From Alisma plantago-aquatica (taxonomy: Eukaryota; Streptophyta; Magnoliopsida; Alismatales; Alismataceae): DNA of 64,000 nucleotides. Location: contig OY856409.1 of the NCBI GenBank assembly GCA_963693085.1, positions 295,158,058 through 295,222,057 on the forward strand. Direction: 5' to 3'. Both the position numbers and the translations under genes were made by a program. Below are positions 10,824 through 21,665 of this stretch, one piece after another (the first letter of the stretch is position 1; the number at the start of each line of letters is the position of its first letter). Below the pieces are notes generated by a model that worked only from the letters and a program-made list of their open reading frames with translations, was not told the DNA's origin and did no database searches.

Positions 10824-12938
10824 TTGGGATCTATAGGGGAGTCTGTGAAAGATGCGGCCTTTGCTGAGTTCCACCAATGTATTTTAGGAACCAGCACAAG
10901 CCCACCAGCAACAGCCACTCACCCTTTTTCCGTACCTGACCAATCAGTGCCCTTTCCCCCAGAACTGGAAGAATCAGAACAAGTATGTTTAGATACAGAT
11001 GAAGAACTCGATTCTACTTCTGATTCAGATGAAGATCTGCAAGGCTATATAGAAGATTTGGAACAACCTTCTTCACCCCCTCCGCAGGAGCTTCCCCTGC
11101 CACCACCTCTACCGCATAAGATGCACGATTTAGATATGGCGGCCATCTCAACACTAGATGCTCAGGACATCTTTATCCTGAACACTATTGTCGACGATGC
11201 TAAAGAGGGGGGAGACATCATCTACCACAATACAAAGACTAAGTGCAAGCTGACAGACGAAGATTTCAGCAACATCCTACGACCACGGTCAACGATGTCA
11301 ATGGCAATCTTCCGTGTCCTACTTGCCAACTGCATAGAAGTTTACAGAAGCTCTAAGAGGCAGCAGCCAGTATTCAACGCCTCACCTACTCTATCTATTG
11401 GCTTGTTATACAAAGATATACGAGCAAAGTCAATTGAGAAGTTGCGTGCTGGTTTAGCACAGAGGGCACGATATCTTACCGTGCCATTTCAAGTTTTCGA
11501 TCACTGGTTGTTTATGATTGTGGACACCGAGGCTCGGGATGCCAAAGTGTACAATTTTTGTGCCACTGAGCTACCAGCCGGAACAATAAATTTTGTTGGA
11601 GAAGAAGAAGGAGAGGCAAGATGTATACCTTTCCAGCTTCTTAAGCTAATTTGGGTTGCACGCCTGTCCCTACGTCAGGACTGGAGCCAACCTTGGTTCC
11701 AAATAATAAACCCGCAAGTCCAAACAACTAAGGGATTTGGGGATTGCGCTTTTTGCACTATCTGTCACATTCAAGTGCTAAACCAAGAAATCCCCTTTAC
11801 GGAGCAAATCGTCGAAGATTTTCACTCCCCGCGAGGGCGTTACGCCATGGAGCTTATTTGTGATAGAAGGTTCTTCAAGGACTCGACAATGGCACCAGAT
11901 GATGTCCCCTGTTACCTCTTTTTAGTGATCCAACATCCACAACGACAACCTTTCAGACAAACTTTAAAAGAATTGGAGAAAAACAAACAACCAGCCATAG
12001 TTCTCGAGCAAAGAAAATGGGACCCTTCCCACTTTGATTTGGCACAGGATAAAGGGGAAACATATCTTTTATCAGGGGCAACCATTAGGAGATCGCCATC
12101 ACAAATGGTGCCCCTATCTACCATAGAACCCACTTTCCCAGATTTCGACCTCAGTGCTTACAAAAGTCTCTCCAACAATGAACTTCGTCTCATCATGTCT
12201 AGGCTCCATGTCGAGAAAGATGACCTCGTTTTCATGTCTGGTGACATTTTGGTCATGGCAGATGCGTTACGAGAAACCGTACAGTTTAAAGGGTCTCTAT
12301 CCATGAGCTTGATGGCTACCTATCAATTTCTTATCGGACAGAATCACCCTACAACCTATATGGCATCCTCATACATGAAGGACAATCTCTTACAACTAAA
12401 GAACTTCGGAACAACTGAAGCACTAATTTCCTTCCTACAACATACAACACCGAAGTTTATCATTCTCCCCTTCCTTTATCATGAGCACTGGATGCTTCTG
12501 GTAACAAACCTACCCAAAGGAACAACTACCATCTATAACAGTTCTGACAGCTAGTTGAATCCCCGACAAAAGATTTATGTAGTGACACCAAAGATGCCCA
12601 CATAGGTGATGGAGAAGGAATGTGCAGACAGACTAATCAATCTTCTAAGTCAGCACACAAGGGTATACGACAAAGAACACTTTCATCGCATGTCCTTCAA
12701 CCACAAATGTCCCCAACAAATTTGGGAATCAAACGACTACAGCTTCCACGTCCTCTACTGGATGTACACCATCATGGCACTTCAAATACCAATAGAGGAT
12801 ATGACAGACGTGGATTACCATGCCCTACGCGGAAAGTTTGCAGCTAATCTACTCAGAACACCAGGGGCAACCTCAGGATTAACAACAGTCGGACGCCCTT
12901 GTCCGTGCACTTCTCACCCTATCACTTTGACACTCTGA
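10824..12938 (+). pseudogene. E3 tandem C48 (Ulp1/SENP-like) cysteine protease modules
   Basis: There is one frame with stops TAG 12552-12554 and TAG 12603-12605. Numbering from the Met at 10824, residues 1-100 are acidic and Pro-rich. C48 module 1 shows FDHWLFMIVD (His about 227), KVYNF (Asn about 244 where Asp is usual) and GFGDCAFC (Cys about 308). Module 2 shows HEHWMLLV (His about 555) and TIYNSS (Asn about 572), and after the stops ESNDYSFHVLYW at the position of the DCGVF motif, so its catalytic Cys is Tyr. Known for the family: C48 enzymes cleave SUMO or ubiquitin-like modifiers, and transposons (Kaonashi MULEs, some CACTAs) often carry them. Module 1 could have been active with a Cys-His-Asn triad; module 2 looks like a dead, possibly binding-only copy. 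Confidence 0.72.
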
Positions 12939-14080
12939 GGACAGAGTGAATGATAAGTTAGGGGGGAGTACATTAGAGAAGGGCGAGGTATCATTTCTAT
13001 ATCTCCATCTTCTCTTTCAATTTCGTACAAAATTTTCTTAGTTTCCCTTACACATTTAGTTTTTGTTTTAAATAATTCACCCAATAAGAAATCTTTGGAA
13101 TAAAGTCACCCCTACTAACTCTAGAATCAAGTCAGTCTTCAAGAATAATAACTAGAATAGCACTTAGACATATAATGGTGACTTAATAATCTCTCTTCAC
13201 TCTTGACTTTCCTGTTTTTGTTTCACTTCTACATCTGACTCTCTACAGGTCAATATCAAGGTCGAAATGAGCCAAACTCTCAAGGATGAGAGGGGCATCA
13301 GGAGATTTCCAAAACAAGAAGTCTCGCAAGTGGACCATTAAAAAGAAACCAAATAAGTGCATGTTGAAAAACTCTAAGAACATCTTTCCCCTCTTCAAAT
13401 AAAAGAGGCTTGGCCGCCCAAAACAATTTCCTGAAAAACCCCAAATCCTAAGCCTGTGAGTCTACGAATAAAAGCCAGAGAGTTGAATAAAACTATGAGA
13501 GTTGTGCCATAAATAAGGATCTATATAAAGAACCAATGAAGGTCTCACCCGGCTGGTACATTCAGCTGCCCTCATGAAGGCAGATGTGTCGTGTCCGGTA
13601 GTGGAACCCTAAGGTATCTTAATATATGAAAGGCTTATGAGGGACTCACCCAGCCGGTACATTTAGCTGTCCTCATAAAGGCAGATGTGTCGTTCCCGGT
13701 AGTGAACTCCTAAAAGCATAGAAAACCCCTCCCCCACTTAAAGGGGGAGTTACACATAAAGCCTTCAGCCAACCCTCATACCCACTCTAGCTTCCAGTAG
13801 GTTTTCTAGAGAGGTATAAAGCTGATTAGAGTCAACAACATACACAGAATAAAAAGTGGTCCCAATGCATGCTACGAGATACGGAAGAAACCTGAGACCC
13901 AAGCAACTCTCAATACCTGAAAGAGTCAAGGCAAGCAATAAGACCTGATATGACCTTAGGAGAGCTCGGGTTTATAATTGAAGCAAGAATATGGAAATTT
14001 TTACTAAATAAAATCACCTCGCCATTACATGCCTCATCTCTATCTAGCTTGATGACAAGCTAGACTCTAAGTTAGGGGGG
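12939..14080 (+). other. E3 3' non-coding region with two purine tracts and a duplicated 70 bp block
   Basis: There is no gene. A first purine tract (AAGTTAGGGGGGAGTA, about 12956-12971) follows the gene directly; a second (AAGTTAGGGGGG, about 14069-14080) abuts the LTR. Between them lies an imperfect tandem pair at about 13540-13608 and 13640-13706, sharing CTCACCC..GG..GTACATT and GGCAGATGTGTCGT. A TATA-like CTATATAAAG lies at about 13520, just ahead of the pair, of unknown meaning. Confidence 0.55.
14071..14080 (+). other. E3 polypurine tract
   Basis: GTTAGGGGGG lies directly before the TGATAACC LTR start, which fixes the element's plus orientation. Confidence 0.75.
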
Positions 14081-14254
14081 TGATAACCTCCAATTTTGTG
14101 ATGTTATCTTAGTAATTTTCTTCACTTTTCCACACTCTTTTTTGGACAAACTAGATAGAATCCCTAACTATCCTCTCTTATTGCAATTATATTGTTAGAT
14201 TAACTTTTCTCCTTTCTACCTACAGAAAAAAGACACAAAAAATCACAAAAGACT

Positions 14255-14765
14255 CAACCGGTCTCAAGACCGCATGGACTCACACGGTCCCAAGACTACA
14301 TGGACTCACACGGTCCCAAGACCGCATGAAGCCAATCGGTCTCAAGACCGCATGGACTCACACGGTCCCAAGACCGCATGAAGCCAACCGGTCTCAAGAC
14401 CGCATGGACTCACACGGTCCCAAGACAGCATGAAGCCAAACGGTCTCAAGACCGCGTGGAGTCACATGGTCCCAAGACCGCATGAAGCCAAACGGTCCCA
14501 AGACCGCATGGAGTCATACGGTCTCAAGACCGCATGAAGCCAAACGGTCCCAAGATCGCATGGAGTCAAACGGTCCCAAGACCGCATGAAGCCAAACGGT
14601 CCCAAGACCGCATGGAGTCACACGGTCCCAAGACCGCATGGGGTCCAAACGGTCTCGGAGTCGAAATAGTTTCAGAGTCCAAACGGTCTCGGGGTCCAAA
14701 CAGTTTCAGAGTCTAAACGGTCTCGGGGTCCAAACAGTTTCAGAGTCCAAGACCCAAAACTATCC
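14255..14765 (+). promoter_or_regulatory. E3 LTR palindrome array
   Basis: About fifteen tandem units of roughly 24-28 bp have the core ACGGTCCCAAGACCG (arms CGGTC/GACCG, loop CCAA or TCAA), joined by CATGGAGTCAC or CATGAAGCCAA. They grade at 14640-14770 into CCAAACGGTCTC units like those of the interior array, the last being a full CCAAACCGTTTGG. The TATA box follows at 14791. Confidence 0.8.
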
Positions 14766-14790
14766 AAACCGTTTGGACTTCACTTTATGC

Positions 14791-14800
14791 CTATAAATAA
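14791..14800 (+). promoter_or_regulatory. E3 LTR TATA box
   Basis: CTATAAATAA lies about 25 bp after the palindrome array and marks the probable U3/R border. Confidence 0.65.
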
Positions 14801-16019
14801 GACCCAAGGGGTCCTCCAAAGGACATGAAGTTTCAGACACCCAGAGGCTGCCTCTACTACTCCAGAGCTAATCCGACTTCCATCCTACGCCCAAAGGCTG
14901 CCGGTCTGAGATCCACACTTCATCCTAAAGCTGCTTTCTCTCTCTTCGCCAAAGAAGGTGGGAAGAGGAGACCTTGTCACTAAGCACCTTGTGAAGTTTG
15001 AAGATCATCTCTCTCTCTTTCCAAGGGGTTGACTTTCCTCTCTACTTTGTGGGGACGACGCTCTCTCTCTCTCTTCTCGCCTTCTTCTTTGTCCTAGCTA
15101 TGAGCGAGTAGTCTCTCTCACTGGGGTGCAGGGAGTAGCCCCACTACCCATGTTTTCATTTCATGTAATGTAATCCATAGTTTGCAATATAGAGTTACTT
15201 TCTTTTCAGTTCAACATCAATCGTTTAATGAATGCTTGCTGCTTGATCACCAACTTGTGTTATCTTTTATATTTTAGTATGAATTGTCTATGTTTGTACT
15301 ACTAGATTCGAAACTCGATTGAATGTTGGTTCTTAGTGCATGTATCCACGATGCATCTATTTCGGTATCTAGAAGTGTTTCTCAAGAAGTGGAGTAAACT
15401 CACTTTCATCGTTGTACTTTCATACTATGAAATGGAATCAGTTGACGTATGAAAGTACAACCTTGATGAGTCGAGGAACACACTTTGCGAAGGGAATGAT
15501 GCAAAGTAGGTGACCATTCATTCGGGAATGGCTAACTTTGCAACATTACCGCACTTCTCATAGTTAGTTCTCCAAAAGGAAACTAAGTCTACGAAGATAC
15601 TAACTGATTAAACTCTTGTTGCAGGTTGTGTTTTATATTGCATGTTTTGATCCATGTGTAGTGGTGGTGAAAGCCGATCACACCCTAGTGGTTCCTTATC
15701 ACTATTTAACATCCTTAAATTTACTTTACTTTACTTTACTTTACTTGATCTTAGTTTAAAACAACCAAACCAACCTTTTGATTTAAGCACCAACTATTAA
15801 GAGATTAAGTGAAATTCCAACATTTTCCATCTTGTTGCTCCCAACAAGACCGTTGTCTCGTGGATTCGACCCTTAACTATACTACGATAAGGCTTCCACG
15901 TATCTTAGCATACATGGGTGGATTTATCGATCTAGTATAAGCAAGGCTAAACTTAAAGACTTACCATCTTTAGGATTTTTAGTGGTGCATGCAATTCCAC
16001 GTGAGTGGAAGCTCCATCA

Positions 16020-18903
16020 TCCTCCTATTTTTGGCTAGGAGAAACCCCATATATTCACCAATATGTGTTCCAGGTAATCCCGCACGATGATCATGTTTCA
16101 CCATCACCAGCTACTGACGATGTTGGATCTATGGCCAGGGAAAAACTACATGAAATGTTCCACTGTCATTAATTAGTATATTTAGGTGAATTGTTGAGGC
16201 AACCAGGTTGTAAAACATAAACAACATTGTCTCACATTATTACTATCATTATCACATTGCCATGGGATCTCAATCGCTCATCACATAATTCCACTGCCTC
16301 TCAAGGCTTCATCATCATACATCATCATCCTGGGATAGCAATCCCTTATCTCAGTATCAGGGGATAAAACCTCGACTAGGCACTCAGATTTTATCAGGTC
16401 AACATACCCTTCTCATCATAATGGTGATACATGTTATCTCATCAACAAGGATTATCATCATTCAGTGTTATACAAAACACATACACCTCATAGCTCTCAC
16501 CTGGCTATGAATTCATTTGATACACCTGCATGGTTAGTATGCATATCAGGAGAGATAACTAGATCACCAAACATAAACCTTAGAGAACATAGTATTATTA
16601 TCATGCTATTCAAACTTAGGGAGCATATGATTAAAACCCTATCCATTATGGTGATCATAAGGAGTATAAAGTGGTATCGGCATGTTTGACATTTAAGTTA
16701 GTGTTATCAAACCGTGAGCATCCACTATGCCCTATATCTTATGAACATAAACATTATCTTATCATCTTACTTAGGTAACACATATATCACTGGTCACAAC
16801 CTACCTTTCATATCTCAACAACATCTTAACCAAAGATGCACGCACAAGATAACAAACTCATCAACGTAAGCTTCCGATCTAGGCATAACCCTCACCAAAG
16901 GTACCACCTACCCTCACCAAAGGTGTGGCGGGTAGCGCCATTCCTCACCAAATCTCTATCGGCTAGGGTCATATCCCTCACCAAAGCTCTATCGGCTAGG
17001 GCATTAAAACCCTAAGGCACTAAGCCACCCATAATGGTCACCAGCATAACATGCGCCCATGCACAAGGGATATCTTGCAACCAGGGGCCAAGAGATGTGT
17101 CATGCACCCATGGGTATCGGGCAACCAGGTGCGAGATGATATCAGGCAACATATGAGCATCACATATCGACCATCACCCCTATCACCCATAATGGGTTAG
17201 GATTTTATGTCGGGCAACCAACAAGGTCATGTCATCCACAACTATATTGTCCAAGGTTATGACACCCAAGGTCACCACTGTATTGCCCAACAAGCACACA
17301 ACTAACAAACGACACCAAGGCGCCCAAGGTAACCGATCACCCCACAAGGCAGGCACCACATATCGGTCAATACTAGGGAAACTAACTAGGGTTCTACCAC
17401 CCAAGAACCATATCGGGAAACACCAAAACCAACCCATATCGCCCAAGGCACAAAACAGATATGTCTACCATGTATCATGTCGGTCAAAGGCATAACACCC
17501 ACAAGCACCAACTAAGGCAGGAGTTCATATCAGGCAAAAGGGACAAAGAACGCTTCTTAGCATATCGCCTAAGACTCAACCCTAGGAGAGGGGTATCAAG
17601 CAACTCATCACAAAGGGGTATCGTGCAAGGCTTAAAGCCATATAGTGTTGGTCATCTTCAACCTCAAGGTTGCCACTAAGAATCCCTAAAAGCTCAAGAG
17701 AGTTGGCTCACCTCTCAAGACAATTAAGTGAGAGAGGGGTATTGCAAAACTTCCATCACCTATCGGGCAACAAGGAGGTCCATTCCCTCATATCGAACAA
17801 CCAACCCAAGCCCATCTCAGCAATATATTTGGAGACCCTAAGCTCACCTCTCAACAACTAAGAGAGAGGGGTTTTGCCCCAGGAACTCCACCTCCATGGT
17901 TCGGCCAACCCAAGGCAAACCAAGATATAAAATCTAGGGTTTATCTAGAGAAACCTCATAACCATTATAGCAAGCAACATAGATAGAAGAAGACATAGAT
18001 GATCAAGATTTATAGCATGCAACATGAAAAAGAAGTAGTATAGCTAGGGTTAGGAGTTATGTAACCCGCCTCAAGCAAGCTCCAAGCACCCAACTTCCAA
18101 GCTCCAAGCACCACCAAAGAAGCAAGGCACCTTCTACGATTTGGCCACCACTAGAGGAAGAAGAAGAAGACTAGAGCTTGTCGCCCACCATGCTCCACCA
18201 AGAAGAGGGTATTGGCCACCAATCTCCACCAAGGGGATGTATCAGCCACCAAGTAAGAAGGAAACCAGTTAAAGGATCTAAAGAGCTTAGCTACTAAGGA
18301 GAGGATCATATATATACCATGAGGTGAAGAGGGAGAGCAAGGCAAGGTGGCACCCGCCCCCAGCACACTTGTCCAAGGAGTGTGCCACATGCAAGCACCC
18401 CAAAAACCCACACCAATGTGTTGCCACTCTCTTAGCAAAGCAGCTGCCACTTGTCTGAAAATGGTGACACAAACGAAGCTAGAAGGGAGATGTGTGTCGC
18501 CCAAGAGGCAACCAATTCACCCTTAGCCGATACAACCTCCTTGGTCAGAACACCCACCAAGCCTTGGTCGATACACCTAGGTCTTATCCGATACAAGGCC
18601 CCAACAAGGTAAAACAAGCCAAAACAAAGCCAAACAAGGCTCAACAAAGCCCAAAGCTATTCAAGCAACAAGCCCAACCCATCCTCTCAACTCTAGAGGA
18701 TGCAAGGAGAGAGAAAGACATCTCTCAAGGTGACAAACTTACACACCAACCCTAAAACTTGGGTAATTTGCAAGTTGCACCTCAACCTCGAATCAAAGCA
18801 CAAACAATCCCTAATCACAACTCAGGTGATTAGCAAGCATCTAAACATAAGGTTTAGGCAAAGCAAATAGGGTAAGCCCAAAACAAAGGTCAGGGTCCTT
18901 ACA
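16020..18903 (-). repeat. Gypsy 3' LTR, truncated by E3
   Basis: It is homologous to 56275-59228. It carries many short TATCGGGCAACC-like motifs (about 16860-17800), CTCACCAAAG repeats (about 16900-17000), a TATA-like TATATATA on the minus strand at about 18307-18315 and the TGTAAGGACC start at 18903. The small ORFs here are also present in the other LTR but show no protein pattern. Confidence 0.88.
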
Positions 18904-18929
18904 AGCCATAAACCCCTACAAAAGGATTT

Positions 18930-19080
18930 TGCCCCCAAAATTCGAAGAGAAAAGCGAGGGATACTTCCTCCTCATATCTTCCTCAAGATCCCACATGGCT
19001 TCCTCAATGCCACGATGATGCCAAAGAACATTCACAATAACCAGGTCCTTCCTCTTCAGCTTCTTCACATTCTGTCGAGG
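18930..19080 (-). pseudogene. Gypsy chromodomain-like C-terminus
   Basis: After a frameshift near 19080 the integrase tail continues as NVKKLKRKDLVIVNVLWHH ... EEAMWDLEEDMRRKYPSLF, a pattern seen at the end of Tekay/Del chromovirus integrases, which guide insertion to heterochromatin. It stops at the purine-rich run before the 3' LTR. Confidence 0.65.
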
Positions 19081-20196
19081 ATCATCACTGGACCTTCTTC
19101 ATAGGTCACATCTTCATCCAACTCAGCCTCAACTGGATGTATTACGGTATATGTCCCTTGATGACTTTTCTTTAGCATACTGACATGGAACACCGGATGT
19201 AACCTGTGCAACTCTGGCGGTAGTTCTAACTTGTAAGATACCTTGCCAACACGTGCTATTACTGGATATGGCCCCATATACCTGGGTTCCAACTTGCCTT
19301 TTTGACTAAACCTCAGCACGCCTTTCCATGGTGAGACCTTGAGATACACCTTGTCTCCCACCTAGAACTCTAGAGGTCATCGGCAATTATCTGCATACAA
19401 ATTCTATCTGTCCTGTGCTATTTTCAACTATTGTTGTATCACTTCGATCTTTTATGTTGTCTGTTGCACTAACTTAGGACCCAAAAGCTGATACTCACCA
19501 GACTCATACCACCATAGAGGAGATATGCACCTTATACCATATAAAACTTCATAAGGTTCCATGTCGATACTTCGTTGGTAACTATTGTTGTAGGAAAATT
19601 CTATCAAACTTAGTTGCACGTCCCAACTTCCTAGGAACTGCAAAACACAAGCTTGGAGAAGATCCTCCAAAGTCTGAATAGTCCTTTCAGTCTGTCCATC
19701 TGTCTGCGGGTGGAAAGCGGTACTGAACCTCAACTGTGTTCCCAACGCTTTGTGCAATTGTTCCCAAAAATGACTCATGAACTGGGGACCTCAGTCGGAG
19801 ACAATTGTTGCGGGCACACCATGCAAACACACTATCTCATCCACATATATATGGGCAAGCTTTTCTTATGTGTACGTTGTCTTTACACGTATGAAATGAG
19901 CAGACTTCATCAACCTGTCCACTATCACCCAAATGGAATCATGATTCCTAGCTGTCCTTGGCAGACCAACTATGAAATCCATGGTTATATGATCCCATTT
20001 CCACTGCGGTATTAGCATGGGTTGCAACATACCTGCCAGTTTCTGATGCTCAGCCTTGACTTGCTAGCATACCGCACACTTAGCTACAAACTCATCCACG
20101 CCTCTCTTCAAACCAGGCCACCAATACAGATCCTTTAGATTATGATACATCTTGGTGACACCTGGATGCATAGCATACATCAATGGGTGTGCTTCC
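19065..20196 (-). pseudogene. Gypsy integrase (left fragment)
   Basis: Pieces in order on the minus strand: HPLMYAMHPG and a zinc-finger remnant (about 20196-20050), [16 protein letters not shown] (about 20000-19960), the core with FHPQTDGQTER (about 19710), and the C-terminal GPYPVIARVGKVSYKLELP with LHPVFHVSML (19361-19065). Stops occur within the core (for example in the LVSD*GPQF segment near 19790) and at about 19450. The zinc-finger part is interrupted at 20196 by E1B. Integrase would join element DNA to the chromosome; this copy cannot. Confidence 0.85.
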
Positions 20197-21618
20197 TGTT
20201 GGCTAAATGGACATCTATAAATCCCTTTGTTTTGATTATGACAAACATTTCATTCTTATTGATCTAACGAGCTACTTGAGTGTGCAGGATTAAGGTGGAT
20301 GACAAAGCAACTAGGGAAATCCATATGCTTACATGTTTATGTTTTCATGCAATGTAATCGCTTTGTAAAAACTTGGACAAATATATAATGTACAAGTACT
20401 TAGATTGCATGTAAATCAAGCGTTAGATTCTCCCTAGCTAAACACCACATTTAGATAAGTCATTCCCTTCAAATAGGATCACATTTGCACACTCATACAT
20501 ATAGTTAGTGCCTAATTTGAAACATTGAAACAAGATCAATCTCGTTCGACAAACTCCTCGACTGAGACACTCTCGGTCGACAATCTTCTCGACCGAGAAA
20601 GATCCAAAGTAGCCGTTAGACACAACAGACAAGTTAGTTGGCAGTTGGAGAAAGACGTTGCAAATCACTTGTTCCAGAGTGCCTGTCGGTCGACAAAAGT
20701 TCGACCGAGTAGGTGTCTCGGTCGACCATTCCTCGACCGAGATTGTCTCTGACAGCAACTGCAGAATTAATTAATTAGCCGTTGTTAAAGCAACAACTTT
20801 GTACCTAACGGCTAGTTAAGCACTTAGAAACCCCTAGAAGTTGTCTAGAACGTCCTTAAGCATCCTTAGGCCATTCCTATAAATAGGACAAGCCATAGGA
20901 CACTCAAATACACTTGTTACACTTGAGAACTCTTTGAGCATACTTTGAGCAATCTGTTTGTGAGCAAATTGAGCATTGTGAACATTGGCTACTTCCTTCC
21001 TTAGCTCATAATTCGTGTCCTATAGGCTAGTATCTCCTACCCACTGCAATCACAAGTCCACACACTTGGTTAGGAGATCTATACGCTTGATCTAGGCAAA
21101 TCAAGCCTTAGGCTACAAAGGATAAGTTGTAATTTCCTGTTTCCTTTCTTGTTCTTTATTACCGTTTGTACTCTCCTTGCTACTCCTAGGTTGGAGGCTG
21201 CTGATTGGAGAGGGTGGAGTTCTTCTTGGTGAAGAAGGTGACTTTGAGCTACTTCAGAAGGCTGGTGCAACGGGAGGTTACTTCTAGAGAGGAAGGCTAC
21301 TTCAAGGGGGAGCTTGGAGTTACTTCAAGAAGGCTACCTCAAAGTTGGTGCACCTACTTCAAGTGAAGGCTGCTCAAAGGGTGTAAAGGAAAGTATTGTA
21401 TTTTGTATAAATCCTTGAGAAGGTAATAAAATAAATACTTTCAAAATCCCGGTTGGGTAAGCAACCGGGTAGTGGACTGACAACTTTAGTAGTTGCTAAA
21501 GTTGGAACCACTCTAAACACCTGTCTCCTTCTTCTAATTTTTAATTGTGGTTGTTTGAGTTAAATAAATTGTTAAAATTATTTAAAAACTCTATTCACCC
21601 CCCCTCTAGTGTTTTTCA
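20197..21618 (+). repeat. E1B 5' LTR
   Basis: The palindrome cluster is at 20541-20741 and the TATA box CCTATAAATAGG at 20877-20887. U5 contains the same 'serial CTTCAAG' leader as E1A. The first hairpin has lost symmetry here (CTCGTTCGAC / CGACTGAG), while the 3' LTR copy keeps CTCGGTCGAC / CGACCGAG. Confidence 0.93.
20541..20741 (+). promoter_or_regulatory. E1B 5' LTR palindrome cluster
   Basis: Four hairpins occur at about 20541-20565, 20572-20597, 20684-20709 and 20717-20741, with arms CTCGGTCGA/TCGACCGAG and loops of 4-8 nt, about 140-340 bp upstream of the TATA box. Confidence 0.8.
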
Positions 21619-21620
21619 AT

Positions 21621-21632
21621 TGGTATCAGAGC
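21621..21632 (+). other. E1B primer binding site (initiator tRNA-Met)
   Basis: TGGTATCAGAGC starts two bases after the 5' LTR end. Confidence 0.9.
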
Positions 21633-21665
21633 AGGCTTCAGGGAACCCTAATCAGGTCTTGAAGA

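Larger units (their letters stand above)
1..16019 (+). mobile_element. E3: gypsy-type (Athila/Tat-like) LTR retrotransposon with PTP-C48 gene, left end outside window
   Basis: What is seen: a purine tract (GTTAGGGGGG, 14071-14080) is followed by TGATAACC at 14081, the classic polypurine tract/3' LTR junction. The LTR ends in CCATCA at 16019, exactly where homology to the gypsy 5' LTR starts (16020 matches about 56275). E3 is therefore inserted in the gypsy 3' LTR. No 5' LTR, gag or pol is visible, so the element must extend left of base 1. Its interior (1-76 and 7239-14080) is split by E1A with a 5 bp duplication AAACG. The predicted left target duplication, TCCTC, lies outside the window. 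Assigning the PTP-C48 gene to this element rests on continuity and on shared palindrome arrays in interior and LTR, so it is a strong inference rather than proof. Confidence 0.7.
14081..16019 (+). repeat. E3 3' LTR
   Basis: It is 1939 bp, TGATAACC...CTCCATCA (TGAT/ATCA ends). It contains a palindrome array at 14255-14765, the TATA box CTATAAATAA at 14791-14800 and a short CT-rich stretch. Near its end is a CTCGTGGATTCGACCC segment, as is common in Athila/Tat-type LTRs. No partner LTR is in the window, so the boundaries rest on the purine tract (left) and the break in gypsy LTR homology (right). Confidence 0.7.

Noticed and set aside
10824..12938. Host SUMO protease (ULP1/ESD4) gene
   Set aside because: There are two degenerate C48 modules, fused to a PTP domain, with stops and retroelement context; it is not a host gene.
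14514..14716. ORFs on both strands in the E3 LTR array
   Set aside because: They are open only because the 24-28 bp repeat lacks stops; the residues simply mirror the repeat.
17183..18755. Paired ORFs found in both gypsy LTRs (for example 17229-17495 and 57522-57788)
   Set aside because: They are present in both copies only because the LTRs are homologous. Both strands are open, and composition and changes do not look protein-like.
20541..20741. E1 hairpins as microRNA precursors
   Set aside because: Stems of 8-10 bp are too short for plant miRNA processing; protein-binding or RNA structural sites fit better.
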